A DNA stretch of 64,000 nt from Mangrovihabitans endophyticus (GCF_014646155.1 NZ_BMMX01000014.1:62001-126000), one strand, 5' to 3'. Numbered from the stretch's first letter, positions 1-11,520 are shown. Notes: generated by a model not told the origin, from the sequence alone. Translations and numbers: made by a program.

Positions 1-783
1 GAAGCCACCGACCAGCTCCGACTCCGCCTCCGGCAGGTCGAACGGCGCCCGGTTGGTCTCACCCACCGCCGCGATGCAGTAGATGATGAAGCTGGGCAGC
101 AGCAGCAGCGCGTACCAGCTCGGCGCGGTCGGGTTCCAGCCGAAGAGGTCGAAGCTGGCCTCGCCGTTGCCCGCCTGAGCCTTGACGATCTGCGAGGTGG
201 ACATGCTGCCCGCGGTCATGAAGACCGCCACGATGGACAGGCCCATCGCAACCTCGTACGAAATCATCTGTGCACTGGAACGCAGACCGCCGAGCAGCGG
301 GTAGGTGGAACCGGACGCCCAGCCCGCCAGCACCACGCCGTACACCGCCATGGACGAACACGCGAGGAGCACCAGCACGGAGACCGGCACGTCGGTGAGC
401 TGCAGCGCGGTCTTGTGTCCGAAGATCGACACGACCGGCCCGAACGGGATCACCGAGAACGCGGTGAACGCCGTGGTGGCCGAGATGACCGGGGCGATGA
501 AATAGACCACCTTGTCCGCGGTCTTCGGGATGATCTCCTCCTTGAACGGCAGCTTGACGCCGTCCGTGAGGCTCTGCAACCAGCCCTTGGGCCCGACCTG
601 GTTGGGTCCGGGCCGGACCGCCATCCGGGCCACGGCCTTGCGCTCGTAGTTGATCGTGAACAGCGTCAGCAGCAGGAGGATGACGAAGACGCCGAACAGC
701 TTGATCAGGACGATCCACCAGACGTCGTTCTCGAACGTCTCCAGCGTCGGATCCTGCGCCGCGGCGAGAATCGTTGGTGTCAT
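1..783 (-). CDS. nuoH: NADH-quinone oxidoreductase subunit H (3' part off the left edge)
   Basis: Membrane subunit of proton-pumping complex I, next to the quinone site where the peripheral arm docks. About 260 residues are visible. The N-terminus has one long hydrophobic helix ([16 protein letters not shown]) followed by the family segment with [15 protein letters not shown], the best-known NuoH signature, then further membrane helices and [18 protein letters not shown] near the window edge. The ATG at 783-781 overlaps the nuoG TGA as ATGA, so the two genes are translationally coupled. The C-terminal ~150-200 residues of the usual subunit lie outside the window. Identification is secure; the true end is not visible. 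Confidence 0.96.
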   Translation of the reverse strand, partial: MTPTILAAAQDPTLETFENDVWWIVLIKLFGVFVILLLLTLFTINYERKAVARMAVRPGPNQVGPKGWLQSLTDGVKLPFKEEIIPKTADKVVYFIAPVISATTAFTAFSVIPFGPVVSIFGHKTALQLTDVPVSVLVLLACSSMAVYGVVLAGWASGSTYPLLGGLRSSAQMISYEVAMGLSIVAVFMTAGSMSTSQIVKAQAGNGEASFDLFGWNPTAPSWYALLLLPSFIIYCIAAVGETNRAPFDLPEAESELVGGF

Positions 784-3248
784 GAGTTCTTCCCCTCGGC
801 GAGGATCGGACCCGGCTTGCCCGCGGTGAGGCGGACCACCACGCCCGAGGCGGCGCCCAGGCTGCGACGCACCGTCGAGCCCGGCGAGTTGGTGGGGAGC
901 CAGACCACTCGCGGCGGCAGATCGGTGATCGCCACCGGCAGCGTGATGCTGCCCCGGTCGGACCCGACGGTCACCTCGTCGGCGTCGGCCACGCCGAGTT
1001 CCTCGGCGAGATCCTTGCCGATCCGGGCCACCACCGGCCGCGCCGTGCCGGCCAACACCTCGTCGCCGTCGAGCATCGAACCGAGGTCGATCAGCTCGTG
1101 CCAGGTCGCGAGCACGGCCTCTCCGACGCCGGCCACCGGGCGGGCGGCCGGGGATGTCGACGGCATGCCCGGCCGGCCCACCGTGCTGGCCGGCATCGCG
1201 CCCAGTTCGCGGCGGATGGCGTCGACGTCGCCGGTGCCGAGCGCGAAGCCCATCTGCGCGGCGATCGCCTCCAACACCCGGCCGTCGGTCATCGCGGTGC
1301 TGGTCAGGACGGTGCCGAAGGTACGCAACCGGCCTTCCCAGTCCATGTAGGTGCCGGACTTCTCGGCGGCCGGGGCGACCGGCAGCACCACGTCGGCGCG
1401 CCGGGTCACCGCGCTCTGCCGCAACTCCAGGCTGACCAGGAACGGCACCGCGTCCAGCGCTCGCTCGGCCAGCGCGGGATCGGCCAGGTCGGCCGGGTCG
1501 ACGCCGGCCACGACCAAGGCGCCCAGGGTGCCGTCGGCGGCGGCGGCGATGATCTCGTCCGTGCCGCGGCCGGCCGTACTGGAGAGGCGGCCGGACTCCA
1601 GGTCCCAGGCGTTGGCGATCTCGGCGCGGGCGCCGGGGTCGGCCACCGGACGACCGCCGGGCAGCAGGTTCGGCAGGCAGCCGGCGTCCACCGCGCCGCG
1701 GTCACCGGCACGTCGCGGCACCCACGCGAGGCGGGCGCCCGTCCGCTCGGCCAGCGCCGCCGCGGCGGACAGGCCGCCCGGCACGGTGGCCAGCCGCTCG
1801 CCGACGATCAGCAGCGCCCCCGGCTCGGCCAGCGCCCCGGCCAGCGCCGGGTCGTCGGCCAGCACCTGGGCCTCCGCACCGGGCACCGCCGTGACCAAGG
1901 CGGCGCCGAGCTTCTCGAAGCCGCGACTCAGGTACGGCGCCACGGCCGTGACCTTGAGCTTCTTCTTCCCGTGTCCCTTACGCAGCCGCAGGAAGAGGAT
2001 CGGGCACTCCTCCTCCGGCTCCAGCCCGACGATCACCGCCGAGGGCGCGTTCTCCACGTCGGTGTACGTGACATCGCTGACTCCGGCGACGGAAGCGGCC
2101 AGGAAGTCGGCCTCCTCGCCGGACATCGGACGGGCCCGGAAGTCGACGTCGTTGGTGCCGAGCGCGACCCGCGCGAACTTCGCGTACGCGTACGCGTCCT
2201 CCACCGTGAGCCGCCCGCCGGTGAGCACGCCGACACCCGTCGCGGCCTGCAAGCCCTCGGCCGCCGCGCGCAGCGCCTCACTCCACGACGCCTCCCGCAG
2301 TTCGCCGGTGTCCGCGTCGCGGATCAACGGCGTGGTGATCCGGTTGGTGGCGGTGGTGTAGCGGAATCCCCAGCGGCCCTTGTCGCAGTTCCACTCCTCG
2401 TTCACCGCCGGGTCGTCGCCGGCCAGGCGGCGCAGCACCTTGCCGCGCCGGTGGTCGGCCCGCATCGCACAACCCGCCGCGCAGTGCTCGCAGGCGGTCG
2501 GGGTGGAGACCAGGTCGAACGGGCGGGCACGGAACCGGTACTGCTCACCGGTGAGTGCGCCGACCGGGCAGATCTGGATGGTGTTGCCGGAGAAGTACGA
2601 GTTGAACGGCACGTCCCCGTCGCCCTCGCCGACCTGGCCGTCACCGGTGAGGTCACCGCCGAAGAAGTCGTCGCGGTAGACGTTGATCTGCTCTCCGGAG
2701 GACCGGTCCATCAGGTCGATGAACTTGTCCCCGGCGATCTCCTCGGAGAACCGGGTGCAGCGCTGGCAGAGGATGCACCGCTCGCGGTCCAGCAGCACCT
2801 GGCTGGAGATGTGGATCGGCTTCTCGTACTCGCGCTTCTTCTCGTGGAACCGCGAGTCCGGCCGCCCGTTGGTCATCGCCTGGTTCTGCAGCGGGCATTC
2901 GCCGCCCTTGTCGCAGGTCGGGCAGTCCAGCGGGTGGTTGACCAGCAGGAGCTCCATGATGCCGCCCTGGGCCTTCGCGGCGACCTCGGACGTGCGCTGG
3001 GTCTTCACCACCATGCCGTCGGCGACGGCCTGGGTGCAGGAGGCGACCGGCTTGCGTTGCCCCTCCACCTCGACCAGGCACTGCCGACAGGCGCCGGCCG
3101 GAGCCAGCAGCGGGTGGTCGCAGAACCGCGGGATGGCGATGCCCATCCGTTCGGCGACCCGGATGACCAGCTCACCCTTGGCCGCGGTCACCTCGACACC
3201 GTCGATGGTCAGGGTGACCACATCGGTCTTCTTCGCGACGTCAGTCAT
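780..3248 (-). CDS. nuoG: NADH-quinone oxidoreductase subunit G
   Basis: Largest peripheral-arm subunit of complex I, carrying most of the iron-sulfur wire between the NADH site and quinone; 822 residues. Visible cofactor motifs in order: a [2Fe-2S] ferredoxin domain with [15 protein letters not shown] (~residues 45-60), the [17 protein letters not shown] segment, CILCQRC, and CEHCAAGC opening the molybdopterin-oxidoreductase-like C-terminal half. I chose the ATG at 3248-3246 (protein begins MTDVAKKTD): it lies 2 bp after the nuoF stop and has a GGAG within the end of nuoF. The longer open frame upstream is only the antisense shadow of nuoF. The end overlaps nuoH by 4 bp. Confidence 0.97.
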   Translation of the reverse strand: MTDVAKKTDVVTLTIDGVEVTAAKGELVIRVAERMGIAIPRFCDHPLLAPAGACRQCLVEVEGQRKPVASCTQAVADGMVVKTQRTSEVAAKAQGGIMELLLVNHPLDCPTCDKGGECPLQNQAMTNGRPDSRFHEKKREYEKPIHISSQVLLDRERCILCQRCTRFSEEIAGDKFIDLMDRSSGEQINVYRDDFFGGDLTGDGQVGEGDGDVPFNSYFSGNTIQICPVGALTGEQYRFRARPFDLVSTPTACEHCAAGCAMRADHRRGKVLRRLAGDDPAVNEEWNCDKGRWGFRYTTATNRITTPLIRDADTGELREASWSEALRAAAEGLQAATGVGVLTGGRLTVEDAYAYAKFARVALGTNDVDFRARPMSGEEADFLAASVAGVSDVTYTDVENAPSAVIVGLEPEEECPILFLRLRKGHGKKKLKVTAVAPYLSRGFEKLGAALVTAVPGAEAQVLADDPALAGALAEPGALLIVGERLATVPGGLSAAAALAERTGARLAWVPRRAGDRGAVDAGCLPNLLPGGRPVADPGARAEIANAWDLESGRLSSTAGRGTDEIIAAAADGTLGALVVAGVDPADLADPALAERALDAVPFLVSLELRQSAVTRRADVVLPVAPAAEKSGTYMDWEGRLRTFGTVLTSTAMTDGRVLEAIAAQMGFALGTGDVDAIRRELGAMPASTVGRPGMPSTSPAARPVAGVGEAVLATWHELIDLGSMLDGDEVLAGTARPVVARIGKDLAEELGVADADEVTVGSDRGSITLPVAITDLPPRVVWLPTNSPGSTVRRSLGAASGVVVRLTAGKPGPILAEGKNS

Positions 3249-3250
3249 AG

Positions 3251-4563
<1,313 letters not shown>

Positions 4564-4567
<4 letters not shown>

Positions 4568-5634
4568 TTCTTCTCCTCCGGTCCGCCCCGCTCCTGGGCG
4601 GCGCTGGCCTCGCTCACGATGCTCTCGCCGCGTTCGGTGTCGCCCGCGGGCTTGGCATCGCCGGCCGGCGCGTTCCCGGCCATGCCCTCGGCCTCGGCCG
4701 GATTGGTCGGCGCGGGTCGGCCGGAGGACGTGACCGGGTTGCCGCGGGCCGGGGTGGCGGCGTTCGGATGGCGTTCCTCGGCGGTGCGGACCTGCGGGTC
4801 CTTGCCCCCGGTGGCCGGCGCGCCGCGTCCGGGCTCGGCGCGCTTGCGCCGGGCCGGGCTGGCGTCCTTGACCGGCTTCGCGGATTCGTCCCGGGCCGGC
4901 TTGGTGGTGGCGATCGGCGTGTCCGGGTTGAAGTCCGCCACCGCGACCCCGTGCTCCTGCGCCAGCGTCACGCCGCGCAGCGTCGGCGCACCGGCCACCC
5001 CGTCGGCGACCGCGCCGTCCCGGTCGTCGGCGTACCCGGCGAGCTGCCACTGCGTCTCCCGCAGCGTGCACAGCCGGGCACCGCGGCTGGGCGTCGGGCG
5101 TTCACCGGCGCGCAGCTTCTCCACCATGCCCACCGCGGCCTCCGGCGTCGCCTCGTCCACGGTGAAGTCGTAGTTGACGGTGACGACCGGCGCGTAGTCA
5201 CACGCCGCGAGGCACTCCGCATGCTCCAGCGTGATCTTGCCGTCCGCGGTGGTCTCGTCGTGTCCGACGCCCAGGTGCTCGACGAGTTGGTCGTAGACCT
5301 CCTGGCCGCCCATCACGTTGCACAATGTGTTGGTGCAGACGCTGACCAGGTATTCCCCGGCCGGTCGCCGCTTGTACATCGTGTAGAACGTGGCGACCGC
5401 GCCGACCTGGGCCTTGTTGATGCCCAGCACCTCCGCGCAGAACGCCACCCCGGCCGGGCTGACCTGGCCCTCCGCGGTCTGCACCAGGTGCAGCAGCGGC
5501 AGCAGCGCGGACCGCTGCCGGCCCAGGGGGTAGCGCGCGAGGATTTCGAGCGCGGGATCCAGGAGCTTCTCGGCCAGTGGCGCAGCGGCCGGGGAGAACT
5601 CCATGTCATCCACGGTTTTCACGGCATCGGACAT
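4564..5634 (-). CDS. nuoE: NADH-quinone oxidoreductase subunit E with low-complexity C-terminal tail
   Basis: [2Fe-2S] subunit that pairs with NuoF in the NADH-oxidising module. The thioredoxin-like core fills residues ~1-200 and shows cluster cysteines CTNTLC and CLAAC. Typical bacterial NuoE is ~160-240 residues. Here the 356-residue protein carries a ~130-residue extension rich in Ala, Pro, Gly, Glu, Lys and Arg, with no recognisable domain and looking disordered. The frame stays open with normal GC3 use, so I read it as a true extension. The start abuts the nuoD stop directly (TAG ATG). A tail on this subunit would lie at the tip of the peripheral arm; its role is unknown. Confidence 0.95.
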
Positions 5635-6972
5635 CTATCGGTCACACCCACCCATCACGGGGTCCAGCGAGGCGCCGCCGGCGATGACGTCGGCGAGCAG
5701 AGCACCCTCGGCCATCGCCGGGATGGCCTGGAGGTTCACGAAGCTGGGGTCGCGCATGTGCACCCGGTACGGGTGGGTGCTGCCGTCCGAAACGGCGTGC
5801 ACGCCCAGTTCGCCCCGTGGGTGCTCGACGGCGACGTAGACCTGGCCCGGCGGAACCCGGAAACCCTCGGTCACCAGCTTGAAGTGGTGGATCAGCGATT
5901 CCATCGACTGACCCATGATCTTGGCGACGTGTTCGAGCGAGTTGCCCATGCCGTCCACGCCCACGGCGAGCTGCGCCGGCCAGGCGATCTTCTTGTCCGC
6001 GATCATGATCGGACCGGGGCGGAGCCGGTCCAGCGCCTGCTCGACGATCTTGAGCGACTCGCGGATCTCGGCGATCCGCACCTGGTAGCGGCCCCAGACG
6101 TCGGCGGTGTCCGCGGTCGGCACGTCGAACTCGTAGTTCTCGTACCCCGAGTACGGCATGGTCTTACGCAGATCCCAGGGCAGGCCGGCGGCGCGCAGCA
6201 CCGGTCCGGTGATGCCCAGCGACAGGCAGCCGGTCACGTCCAGCACCGCCACGCCCTGCGTACGCTCCTGCCAGATGACCTGGCCGCTGAGCATGTTCTC
6301 GTATTCCTTGAGCTTCTTCGGCAGGTAGACGAGGAAGTCGCGGATCTTCTTGATGGCCGATTCCGGGATGTCCTGCGCGACCCCGCCGGGACGGAAATAC
6401 GCGTGGTTCATCCGCAGACCGGACGTCTCCTCGAAGATGTCCAGGACGTACTCGCGCTCCCGGAAGCCGTACAGCATCATCGAGATCGCGCCGAGCTCCA
6501 TGCCCGTGGTGGCCAGCCACACCAGGTGCGAGGAGATCCGGTTGAGCTCCATGAAGAGCACCCGGATGGTCTGCGCACGCTCGGTGATGTCATCGGTGAT
6601 GCCGAGCAGCTTCTCCACCGCGAGGCAGTACCCCGCCTCGTTGAACAGCGGCGCCAGGTAGTCCGCCCGGGTGACGAACGTGGTGCCCTGCGTCCAGTTG
6701 CGATACTCGAGGTTCTTCTCGATGCCGGTGTGCAGGTAACCGATGACCGGACGGGCGTCGGTGACGGTCTCGCCCTCCAGTTCCAGCACCAGCCGCAACA
6801 CGCCGTGCGTGGACGGGTGCTGCGGACCCATGTTCACCACGATCTTCTCGTTGGACAGCGGGTCGACGCTGTCCGTGACCGTGTTCCAGTCGCCGCCGGT
6901 GACCGTGAAGACCCGGCCCTCGGTGGTTTCGCGCTCCGGTGCGTACGCCCGGCCCTCGGTCGATTGGCTCAT
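5635..6972 (-). CDS. nuoD: NADH-quinone oxidoreductase subunit D
   Basis: 49-kDa-type subunit of complex I, which together with NuoB forms the quinone-reduction pocket; 445 residues. Clear family segments: [15 protein letters not shown] near residue 48 (quinone-pocket loop with its His), [21 protein letters not shown]-type core regions and [11 protein letters not shown] near the C-terminus. The first ~45 residues are a variable lead-in. The start at ATG 6972-6970 overlaps the nuoC stop (ATGA); the stop abuts the nuoE start. Confidence 0.97.
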   Translation of the reverse strand: MSQSTEGRAYAPERETTEGRVFTVTGGDWNTVTDSVDPLSNEKIVVNMGPQHPSTHGVLRLVLELEGETVTDARPVIGYLHTGIEKNLEYRNWTQGTTFVTRADYLAPLFNEAGYCLAVEKLLGITDDITERAQTIRVLFMELNRISSHLVWLATTGMELGAISMMLYGFREREYVLDIFEETSGLRMNHAYFRPGGVAQDIPESAIKKIRDFLVYLPKKLKEYENMLSGQVIWQERTQGVAVLDVTGCLSLGITGPVLRAAGLPWDLRKTMPYSGYENYEFDVPTADTADVWGRYQVRIAEIRESLKIVEQALDRLRPGPIMIADKKIAWPAQLAVGVDGMGNSLEHVAKIMGQSMESLIHHFKLVTEGFRVPPGQVYVAVEHPRGELGVHAVSDGSTHPYRVHMRDPSFVNLQAIPAMAEGALLADVIAGGASLDPVMGGCDR

Positions 6973-7682
6973 TGGTAAACCCTCCGCTGGTCAGGAGGCG
7001 GAATCTCGGCACCCTTGTACTCGACCGGCACGCCGCCGAGCGGGTAGTCCTTGCGCTGCGGGAAGCCTTCCCAGTCGTCCGGCATCAGCACGCGGGTCAG
7101 GTTCGGGTGACCGGTGAAGACCACGCCGAACATGTCGTACGTCTCCCGCTCCTGCCAGTCGGCGGTCGGGTAGACGCTGGTCACCGTCGGCACGCTGCCG
7201 TCCGCTGCGACCGCGACCTCCAGGCGAACCCGGCGCCGGTACGTCATCGACGCCAAGTGGTAGGTGACGTGCAGCCGCCGCGAGTCGGTGTGCAGGTAGT
7301 CCACGCCGGAGACCGAGGAGCACAGCTCGAACCGCAGCGCCTCGTCGTCGCGCATGATCTGGGCGACCTCGGCGATCTTCTCCGGCACGATGTGCAGGGT
7401 CAGCTCGCCGCGGTCCACCACGACCTTCTCGATCGCGTCCGCGAACCCCGGGTACGCCTCCTCCAGCGCGTCGGTCACCTCGTCGAAGTAACCGCCGTAC
7501 GGCTTGGGGCTGCCCTCGATGTCCGGACGGCGCCGGACCAGGCCGCCGAAGCCGGAGACGTCGCCGGTGCCCTTGACCCCGAACATCCCCCGGTCGGGAT
7601 TCGGCGGCAGCTCGGCGGGCGATCCCAGGTTGGCGCCGGTGGGACTGGCATCGACCGGTACGGGGTTGGTCTCGTCGCTCAC
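6969..7682 (-). CDS. nuoC: NADH-quinone oxidoreductase subunit C
   Basis: 30-kDa-type subunit of the complex I peripheral arm, bridging NuoD and NuoB; 237 residues. The family signature is visible as [29 protein letters not shown] near residue 175, followed by RKDYPL. The N-terminal ~60 residues are Pro/Gly-rich and variable, as is common in actinobacterial homologues. NuoC and NuoD are separate proteins here, unlike the fused NuoCD of enterobacteria. The 4-bp overlap with nuoB upstream and nuoD downstream places it in the operon. Confidence 0.96.
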   Translation of the reverse strand: MSDETNPVPVDASPTGANLGSPAELPPNPDRGMFGVKGTGDVSGFGGLVRRRPDIEGSPKPYGGYFDEVTDALEEAYPGFADAIEKVVVDRGELTLHIVPEKIAEVAQIMRDDEALRFELCSSVSGVDYLHTDSRRLHVTYHLASMTYRRRVRLEVAVAADGSVPTVTSVYPTADWQERETYDMFGVVFTGHPNLTRVLMPDDWEGFPQRKDYPLGGVPVEYKGAEIPPPDQRRVYQ

Positions 7683-8350
7683 TTGCCACCCTCCCGCAGA
7701 TGCGGCTGCAACTTCATCCAGTTCTCAATGCGCAGCTGCTCTTCGCGGCCTTCCTTCACGGCCTGTGTCCATTCCGCCCGGCGCGCCTTGTCCACCCGGT
7801 ACGACGACGGCATGGCACCCGGCGCGACCAGCGGCATCTTGCCCTCGGCCTTGCGCGCCTCCAGCATCTTGCGGCCGTTCGGGCCCAGCGGGGCGGCCAT
7901 GACCTTCTCGCGCATCTTGAGGATGGCGTCGATCAGCATCTCCGGGCGCGGCGGACAGCCGGGCAGGTAGATGTCCACCGGCACGATGTGATCCACACCC
8001 TGCACGATGGCGTAGTTGTTGAACATTCCACCGGACGACGCGCAGACACCCATGGAGATCACCGAGCGGGGCTCGGGCATCTGGTCGTAGATCTGCCGGA
8101 CCACCGGCGCCATCTTCTGGCTCACCCGGCCGGCCACGATCATCAGGTCCGCCTGCCGGGGCGAAGCCCGGAACACCTCCATGCCCCAGCGCCCGAGGTC
8201 GTAGTGCGGGCCGCCGGCGGCCATCATCTCGATGGCGCAGCAGGCCAGGCCGAAGGTGGCGCCCCAGAACGACGACTTGCGGGCCCAGTTGGACAGCTTC
8301 TCGACCGAGGTGAGGAGGATGCCGGCGGGCAGCTTCTCTTCAAGTCCCAT
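7679..8350 (-). CDS. nuoB: NADH-quinone oxidoreductase subunit B
   Basis: Carries cluster N2, the last [4Fe-4S] centre before quinone; 223 residues. Cluster region: [20 protein letters not shown], then GVCASSGG and LPGCPPRPE, supplying the tandem Cys pair plus two further Cys. I chose ATG 8350-8348 ([10 protein letters not shown]), 5 bp after the nuoA stop, over the longer frame that begins inside nuoA (12 extra codons). The C-terminal ~50 residues are a charged extension typical of actinobacterial NuoB. Confidence 0.96.
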   Translation of the reverse strand: MGLEEKLPAGILLTSVEKLSNWARKSSFWGATFGLACCAIEMMAAGGPHYDLGRWGMEVFRASPRQADLMIVAGRVSQKMAPVVRQIYDQMPEPRSVISMGVCASSGGMFNNYAIVQGVDHIVPVDIYLPGCPPRPEMLIDAILKMREKVMAAPLGPNGRKMLEARKAEGKMPLVAPGAMPSSYRVDKARRAEWTQAVKEGREEQLRIENWMKLQPHLREGGK

Positions 8351-8355
8351 GGTTA

Positions 8356-8721
8356 TCAGTCCCAGTTGAGGCCGCCGCGTCGCCACACATAGGTGTAGGC
8401 GATGAAGACGGTGACGATGAACAGCACCATCTCCACGAACCCGAACAGGCCCAGTGACTCAAAGGACACCGCCCACGGGTACAGGAAGATGGTCTCGATG
8501 TCGAAGATGATGAAGAGCATCGCGGTCAGATAGAACTTGACCGGGAAGCGGCCGCCGCCGATCGGCTGCGGCGCCGGCTCGATGCCGCACTCGTACGCGT
8601 CGAGCTTCGCGCGGTTGTAGCGGTTCGGGCCGACGATCGGCGCGATGGACACCGAGAAGAGCGCGAAGAGCGCGCCGAGGATCAGCAACCCGACGATCGG
8701 GGCGTACGGATTGATCGTCAT
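8356..8721 (-). CDS. nuoA: NADH-quinone oxidoreductase subunit A
   Basis: Small membrane subunit of complex I at the interface with the peripheral arm; 121 residues with three predicted transmembrane segments (residues ~8-28, 62-82 and 90-112). Family signatures: YECGIEP and [22 protein letters not shown]. First gene of the nuo run. A good ribosome binding site (GGAGAG, ~5-7 nt spacing) lies in the 67-bp gap after menJ. Transcription may begin here or run through from menJ. Confidence 0.97.
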   Translation of the reverse strand: MTINPYAPIVGLLILGALFALFSVSIAPIVGPNRYNRAKLDAYECGIEPAPQPIGGGRFPVKFYLTAMLFIIFDIETIFLYPWAVSFESLGLFGFVEMVLFIVTVFIAYTYVWRRGGLNWD

Positions 8722-8788
8722 GTTCTCTCCTGCTCGACTGTTAGCGGCTTCACACTATTAATCCGCCTCGGTGGCACCTCGACCGGGG

Positions 8789-10087
8789 TCATGCCGACGG
8801 TGCTGCCTTTGTCAGGCCGTTGATGATCCGGTCCATCGCGTCTCCGTCGCGCGGATCGGTGAGGTTGGCCAGCAGCTTCAGGACGAAGCGCATCAGCATC
8901 GGATGCGGCATGCCGTGCTTGGTGGCGATCCGCATGATCTGCGGATTGCCGATCATCTTCACGAACACCCCGCCGATCCGGTAGTAGCCGCCGAAACGCA
9001 GTTTGAGCTGGGCAGGGTAGGCGTGGAGGGCACGCTCCCGGTCCGCACCGGCGGGCCGCGCCAGCGCCTGCACCGCAACCTCGGCGGCCAGCTCGCCCGA
9101 CTCCATCGCGTACGCGATGCCCTCGCCGTTCATCGGGTTGACCATGCCGCCGGAGTCGCCGACGAGCATGAGCCCGCGAGTGTAGTGCGGCACCCGGTTG
9201 AACCCCATCGGCAGCGCCGCACCCAGGGTCGGGCCATCCGCATTGGCCTCGTCGTTCATCCCCCAGTCCGGCGGGGTGGTGGCCAGCCAGTCGGTGAGCA
9301 TGGCGCGATAGTTGGTGCGGCCGAACGCGCTGGACGAGTTCAGGATGCCGAGGCCGACGTTGACGCGGCCGTCGCCCAACCCGAAGATCCAGCCGTACCC
9401 CGGCAGCAGACGATTCCGGTCCTGCGCGCTGCGCAACTCCAGCCAGGACTCCAGGTAGTCGTCGTCGGCGCGGACCGGGGACCGGAAGTAGCGACGCACC
9501 GCCACGCCGATCGGGCGGTCGTCGCGTTTGGCCAGCCCCATGGCGAGCGGCAGCTTGCCGGACACGCCGTCCGCCGCGACGACCAGCGGCGCGCGATACT
9601 CGACGGGTTCCTTCTCCAGTCCGACCTTTGCCCGTACGCCGATCGCCCGGCCGTCGTCGTCGAGAACCGGCCCGGAGACGTTGACCCCGGTGCGCAGCAA
9701 CGCCCCCGCCTCGGCGGCCTTCGCGGCCAGCATGTCGTCGAAGTCGAGACGGGTGCGCACCAACCCGTAGTTGGGGAAGGAGGCCAGGTCGGGCCAGTCC
9801 AGTTCGAGCCGCACGCCGCCGCCGATCACCCGCAGTCCGCGGTTCTGCAGCCAACCGGCCTTGACCGACGTGTCCACGCCCATGCGGATCAGTTGCCGCG
9901 TCGCTCGCGGGGTGAGCCCGTCGCCGCAGACCTTTTCGCGCGGGAAGGTGGTCTTCTCCAAGAGCAGCACGCGTAGACCGTGTTTGGCCATGTGATAGGC
10001 CGCCGCGGAGCCACCGGGACCCGCGCCGACGACGATCACGTCGGCCTCGTCGGCGACGGGTGCCGATGCTGCTGCGTGCTCGTTCAC
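8789..10087 (-). CDS. menJ: Geranylgeranyl reductase family flavoprotein, probable menaquinone reductase MenJ
   Basis: FAD-dependent reductase that probably saturates one isoprene unit of the menaquinone tail, the role shown for mycobacterial MenJ; 432 residues. The N-terminal dinucleotide fold has VGAGPGGSAAAYHMAKHG (~residue 25), then KVCGDGLTPRA and the late FAD motif VGDSGGMVNPMNGEGI typical of geranylgeranyl reductases. I chose GTG 10087-10085 because GGAGGTG sits 5 nt upstream; a longer frame would add 12 codons. Position directly before nuoA and near menG supports a quinone role. A Rex-like operator lies 26 bp upstream. Substrate is inferred from context. Confidence 0.85.
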   Translation of the reverse strand: MNEHAAASAPVADEADVIVVGAGPGGSAAAYHMAKHGLRVLLLEKTTFPREKVCGDGLTPRATRQLIRMGVDTSVKAGWLQNRGLRVIGGGVRLELDWPDLASFPNYGLVRTRLDFDDMLAAKAAEAGALLRTGVNVSGPVLDDDGRAIGVRAKVGLEKEPVEYRAPLVVAADGVSGKLPLAMGLAKRDDRPIGVAVRRYFRSPVRADDDYLESWLELRSAQDRNRLLPGYGWIFGLGDGRVNVGLGILNSSSAFGRTNYRAMLTDWLATTPPDWGMNDEANADGPTLGAALPMGFNRVPHYTRGLMLVGDSGGMVNPMNGEGIAYAMESGELAAEVAVQALARPAGADRERALHAYPAQLKLRFGGYYRIGGVFVKMIGNPQIMRIATKHGMPHPMLMRFVLKLLANLTDPRDGDAMDRIINGLTKAAPSA

Positions 10088-10112
10088 GGCTTCACCTCCG
10101 TCTCGCGCAGGC

Positions 10113-10130
10113 TCGTGAAACACTTCACAA
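10113..10130. promoter_or_regulatory. Rex (redox repressor) operator-like site upstream of menJ-nuo
   Basis: Read on the minus strand the site is TTGTGAAGTGTTTCACGA. The Rex consensus from Streptomyces is TTGTGAANNNNTTCACAA, so 13 of 14 specified positions match. It lies 26 bp before the menJ start, where a repressor would block transcription. Rex senses NADH/NAD+ and controls respiratory genes including nuo in Streptomyces. Binding here is inferred. Confidence 0.75.
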
Positions 10131-10176
10131 GCCAGCCCAGTCCGGAGTCTAAGACGACCATCGAAGCGCCGCCGGA

Positions 10177-10190
10177 TTAGGGAACCCTAA
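10177..10190. repeat. Short inverted repeat TTAGGG-AA-CCCTAA
   Basis: A 6-bp inverted repeat with a 2-nt centre overlapping the stop codon of the small gene at 10187-10444 and lying upstream of the menJ promoter region. It could be a weak transcription end or an operator. No known family assigned. Confidence 0.35.
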
Positions 10191-10444
10191 CCCCGGCTGC
10201 TCACGGCCAGCGCCCGATCCGCGAGCCCCCGGGCTGCTCCGTCCAGGTGTTCTCGAAAGGTACCGTCCGTCGCCCGGTCCAGACCGACGAACAACTGATC
10301 CACCAAGCGCTGCGCCAACTCGGAGTCCTCGACGGCCACCATGTGGATGCGGTCGGCAAGCGCGTGGGCGAGCCGCTCACCCTCATCGCGGTCATCGATG
10401 GGGATATCGATGTCGCTGTCGTCAGGAAAGCCAGTGGTTCCCAT
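10187..10444 (-). CDS. Small acidic hypothetical protein
   Basis: 85 residues if translated from ATG 10444-10442 (MGTTGFPDDSDIDIPIDD). The sequence is acidic and helical with no transmembrane segment or known motif. It lies between menG and menJ on the same strand, which would make it part of a quinone-gene string. The ribosome binding site is weak, and an upstream in-frame ATG at 10492 would add 16 residues. I do not recognise it. Frame-specific third-position GC and absence of a better competing frame favour it being real. Confidence 0.5.
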   Translation of the reverse strand: MGTTGFPDDSDIDIPIDDRDEGERLAHALADRIHMVAVEDSELAQRLVDQLFVGLDRATDGTFREHLDGAARGLADRALAVSSRG

Positions 10445-10505
10445 GACACCAGCTAAGCAGCTCACCAGGCGTTTTTCCGGCGAATCGACCACCTAGTCTT
10501 GATTT

Positions 10506-11234
10506 TCAGTCGTGATGGGCATCGGACGCGCCGACGTCGGCACGCTTGGTGGCCCGGTGCAACGCCACGATACCGCCGCTCATGTTGCGCCATCCCACCC
10601 GCATCCACGGTCCCGACGCGGCGATACGAGCCGCCAGGCCACGCTGGTCCGGCCAGGCCCGGATGCTCTCCGCCAGATAGACGTACGCGTCCGGATTGCT
10701 GGACACCTGGCGGGCCACCGCCGGCAGGGCACGCATGAGGTAGGACAGATACGCCGTACGGAAAGCCTCGTTGGTCGGGTGGCTGAACTCGCACACCACC
10801 AGACGCCCGCCGACCCGCGTGACGCGGCCCAGTTCGCGCAGCGCCGCGCCGGTGTCCACCACGTTGCGCAGCGCGAACGAGATGGTCACGGCGTCGAAGG
10901 TGCCGTCCGGGAACGGCAGTCGCAAGGCATCGCCCGCGACCAACGGCACCGCTCGTCCGGTCTGCCGACCCGCACGCAGCATGCCGGTCGAGAGGTCGGC
11001 GCCCACCGCGAACGCGCCGGCCCGCTCGAACTCCACCGTGGAGACGCCGGTGCCCGCACCCACGTCCAGCACCCGCTCCCCTGGCCGCAGACCCAGCGCC
11101 GCCCGGGTGGCGCGGCGCCAGCCGCGATCCTGACCGAACGACAACACGGTGTTGGTGAGGTCGTAGCGCCGGGCCACGCCGTCGAACATCTCGGCGACCT
11201 CGTGTGGCTTCTTGTCCAGGTCTGCGCGCGTCAC
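10506..11234 (-). CDS. menG: Demethylmenaquinone methyltransferase
   Basis: SAM-dependent C-methyltransferase performing the final ring methylation of menaquinone (MenG/UbiE family); 242 residues. Near the N-terminus: [16 protein letters not shown], the UbiE signature; then [15 protein letters not shown] (SAM site, ~residue 50), and the SFALRNV-type motif near residue 105. The C-terminus has the [11 protein letters not shown] segment. GTG 11234-11232 was chosen because the protein then begins [18 protein letters not shown] as in homologues; upstream codons are non-coding. Same strand as menJ and nuo. Confidence 0.93.
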   Translation of the reverse strand: MTRADLDKKPHEVAEMFDGVARRYDLTNTVLSFGQDRGWRRATRAALGLRPGERVLDVGAGTGVSTVEFERAGAFAVGADLSTGMLRAGRQTGRAVPLVAGDALRLPFPDGTFDAVTISFALRNVVDTGAALRELGRVTRVGGRLVVCEFSHPTNEAFRTAYLSYLMRALPAVARQVSSNPDAYVYLAESIRAWPDQRGLAARIAASGPWMRVGWRNMSGGIVALHRATKRADVGASDAHHD

Positions 11235-11350
11235 CCCACTACTCTGCCATCGCCCGGCCCGGCGCGGTCGTGAGCCGGGTGCGCCCGCACCGACCGGAGT
11301 CGTCCCCCGCCGGAATCCCGGCACGATGCGCATTTGCGGCCGTTTCACAT

Positions 11351-11441
11351 TGAACCTTTTTCACCGTGGCGAGGCCGACAGGTGCCGCCGCTGGTCGACG
11401 GCACTCAACCGACGGGCTCGATGCCAGGTGGAAAAGGTTCA
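11351..11441. repeat. Interspersed 91-bp terminal-inverted-repeat element, copy A
   Basis: Bounded by TGAACCTTTT and AAAAGGTTCA, perfect 10-bp terminal inverted repeats that extend imperfectly to about 24 bp (left ...TTTCACCGTGGC, right GCCAGGTGGAAA...). The same element recurs at 13419-13509 (inverted) and 38690-38777. The core contains GCCGCCGCTGGTCG and CCGACGGGCTCGATGCC. It has no coding capacity. The size and long-hairpin form resemble a MITE or a BIME/REP-type repeat. Sits in the gap between menG and the 3' end of the LPVTG gene. Confidence 0.85.
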
Positions 11442-11492
11442 TTGCGCCGTGTCGCGCGGCACACCGATGCGGGAGAAAGGCATACAGCAAAA

Positions 11493-11520
11493 CGGGCGAG
11501 ATGGTATGCCATCTCGCCCG
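11493..11520. terminator. Perfect 12-bp hairpin with 4-nt loop
   Basis: CGGGCGAGATGG, loop TATG, then the exact complement. No T-run follows on either strand. It may be an intrinsic terminator of actinobacterial type or an RNA-stabilising stem; it lies past the stronger hairpin that ends the LPVTG gene and ahead of menG. Confidence 0.55.

Noticed and set aside
8735..8755. Second Rex site directly before nuoA
   Set aside because: Only one half-site (GTGTGAA) resembles the consensus; about 10 of 14 positions match, too weak to call.
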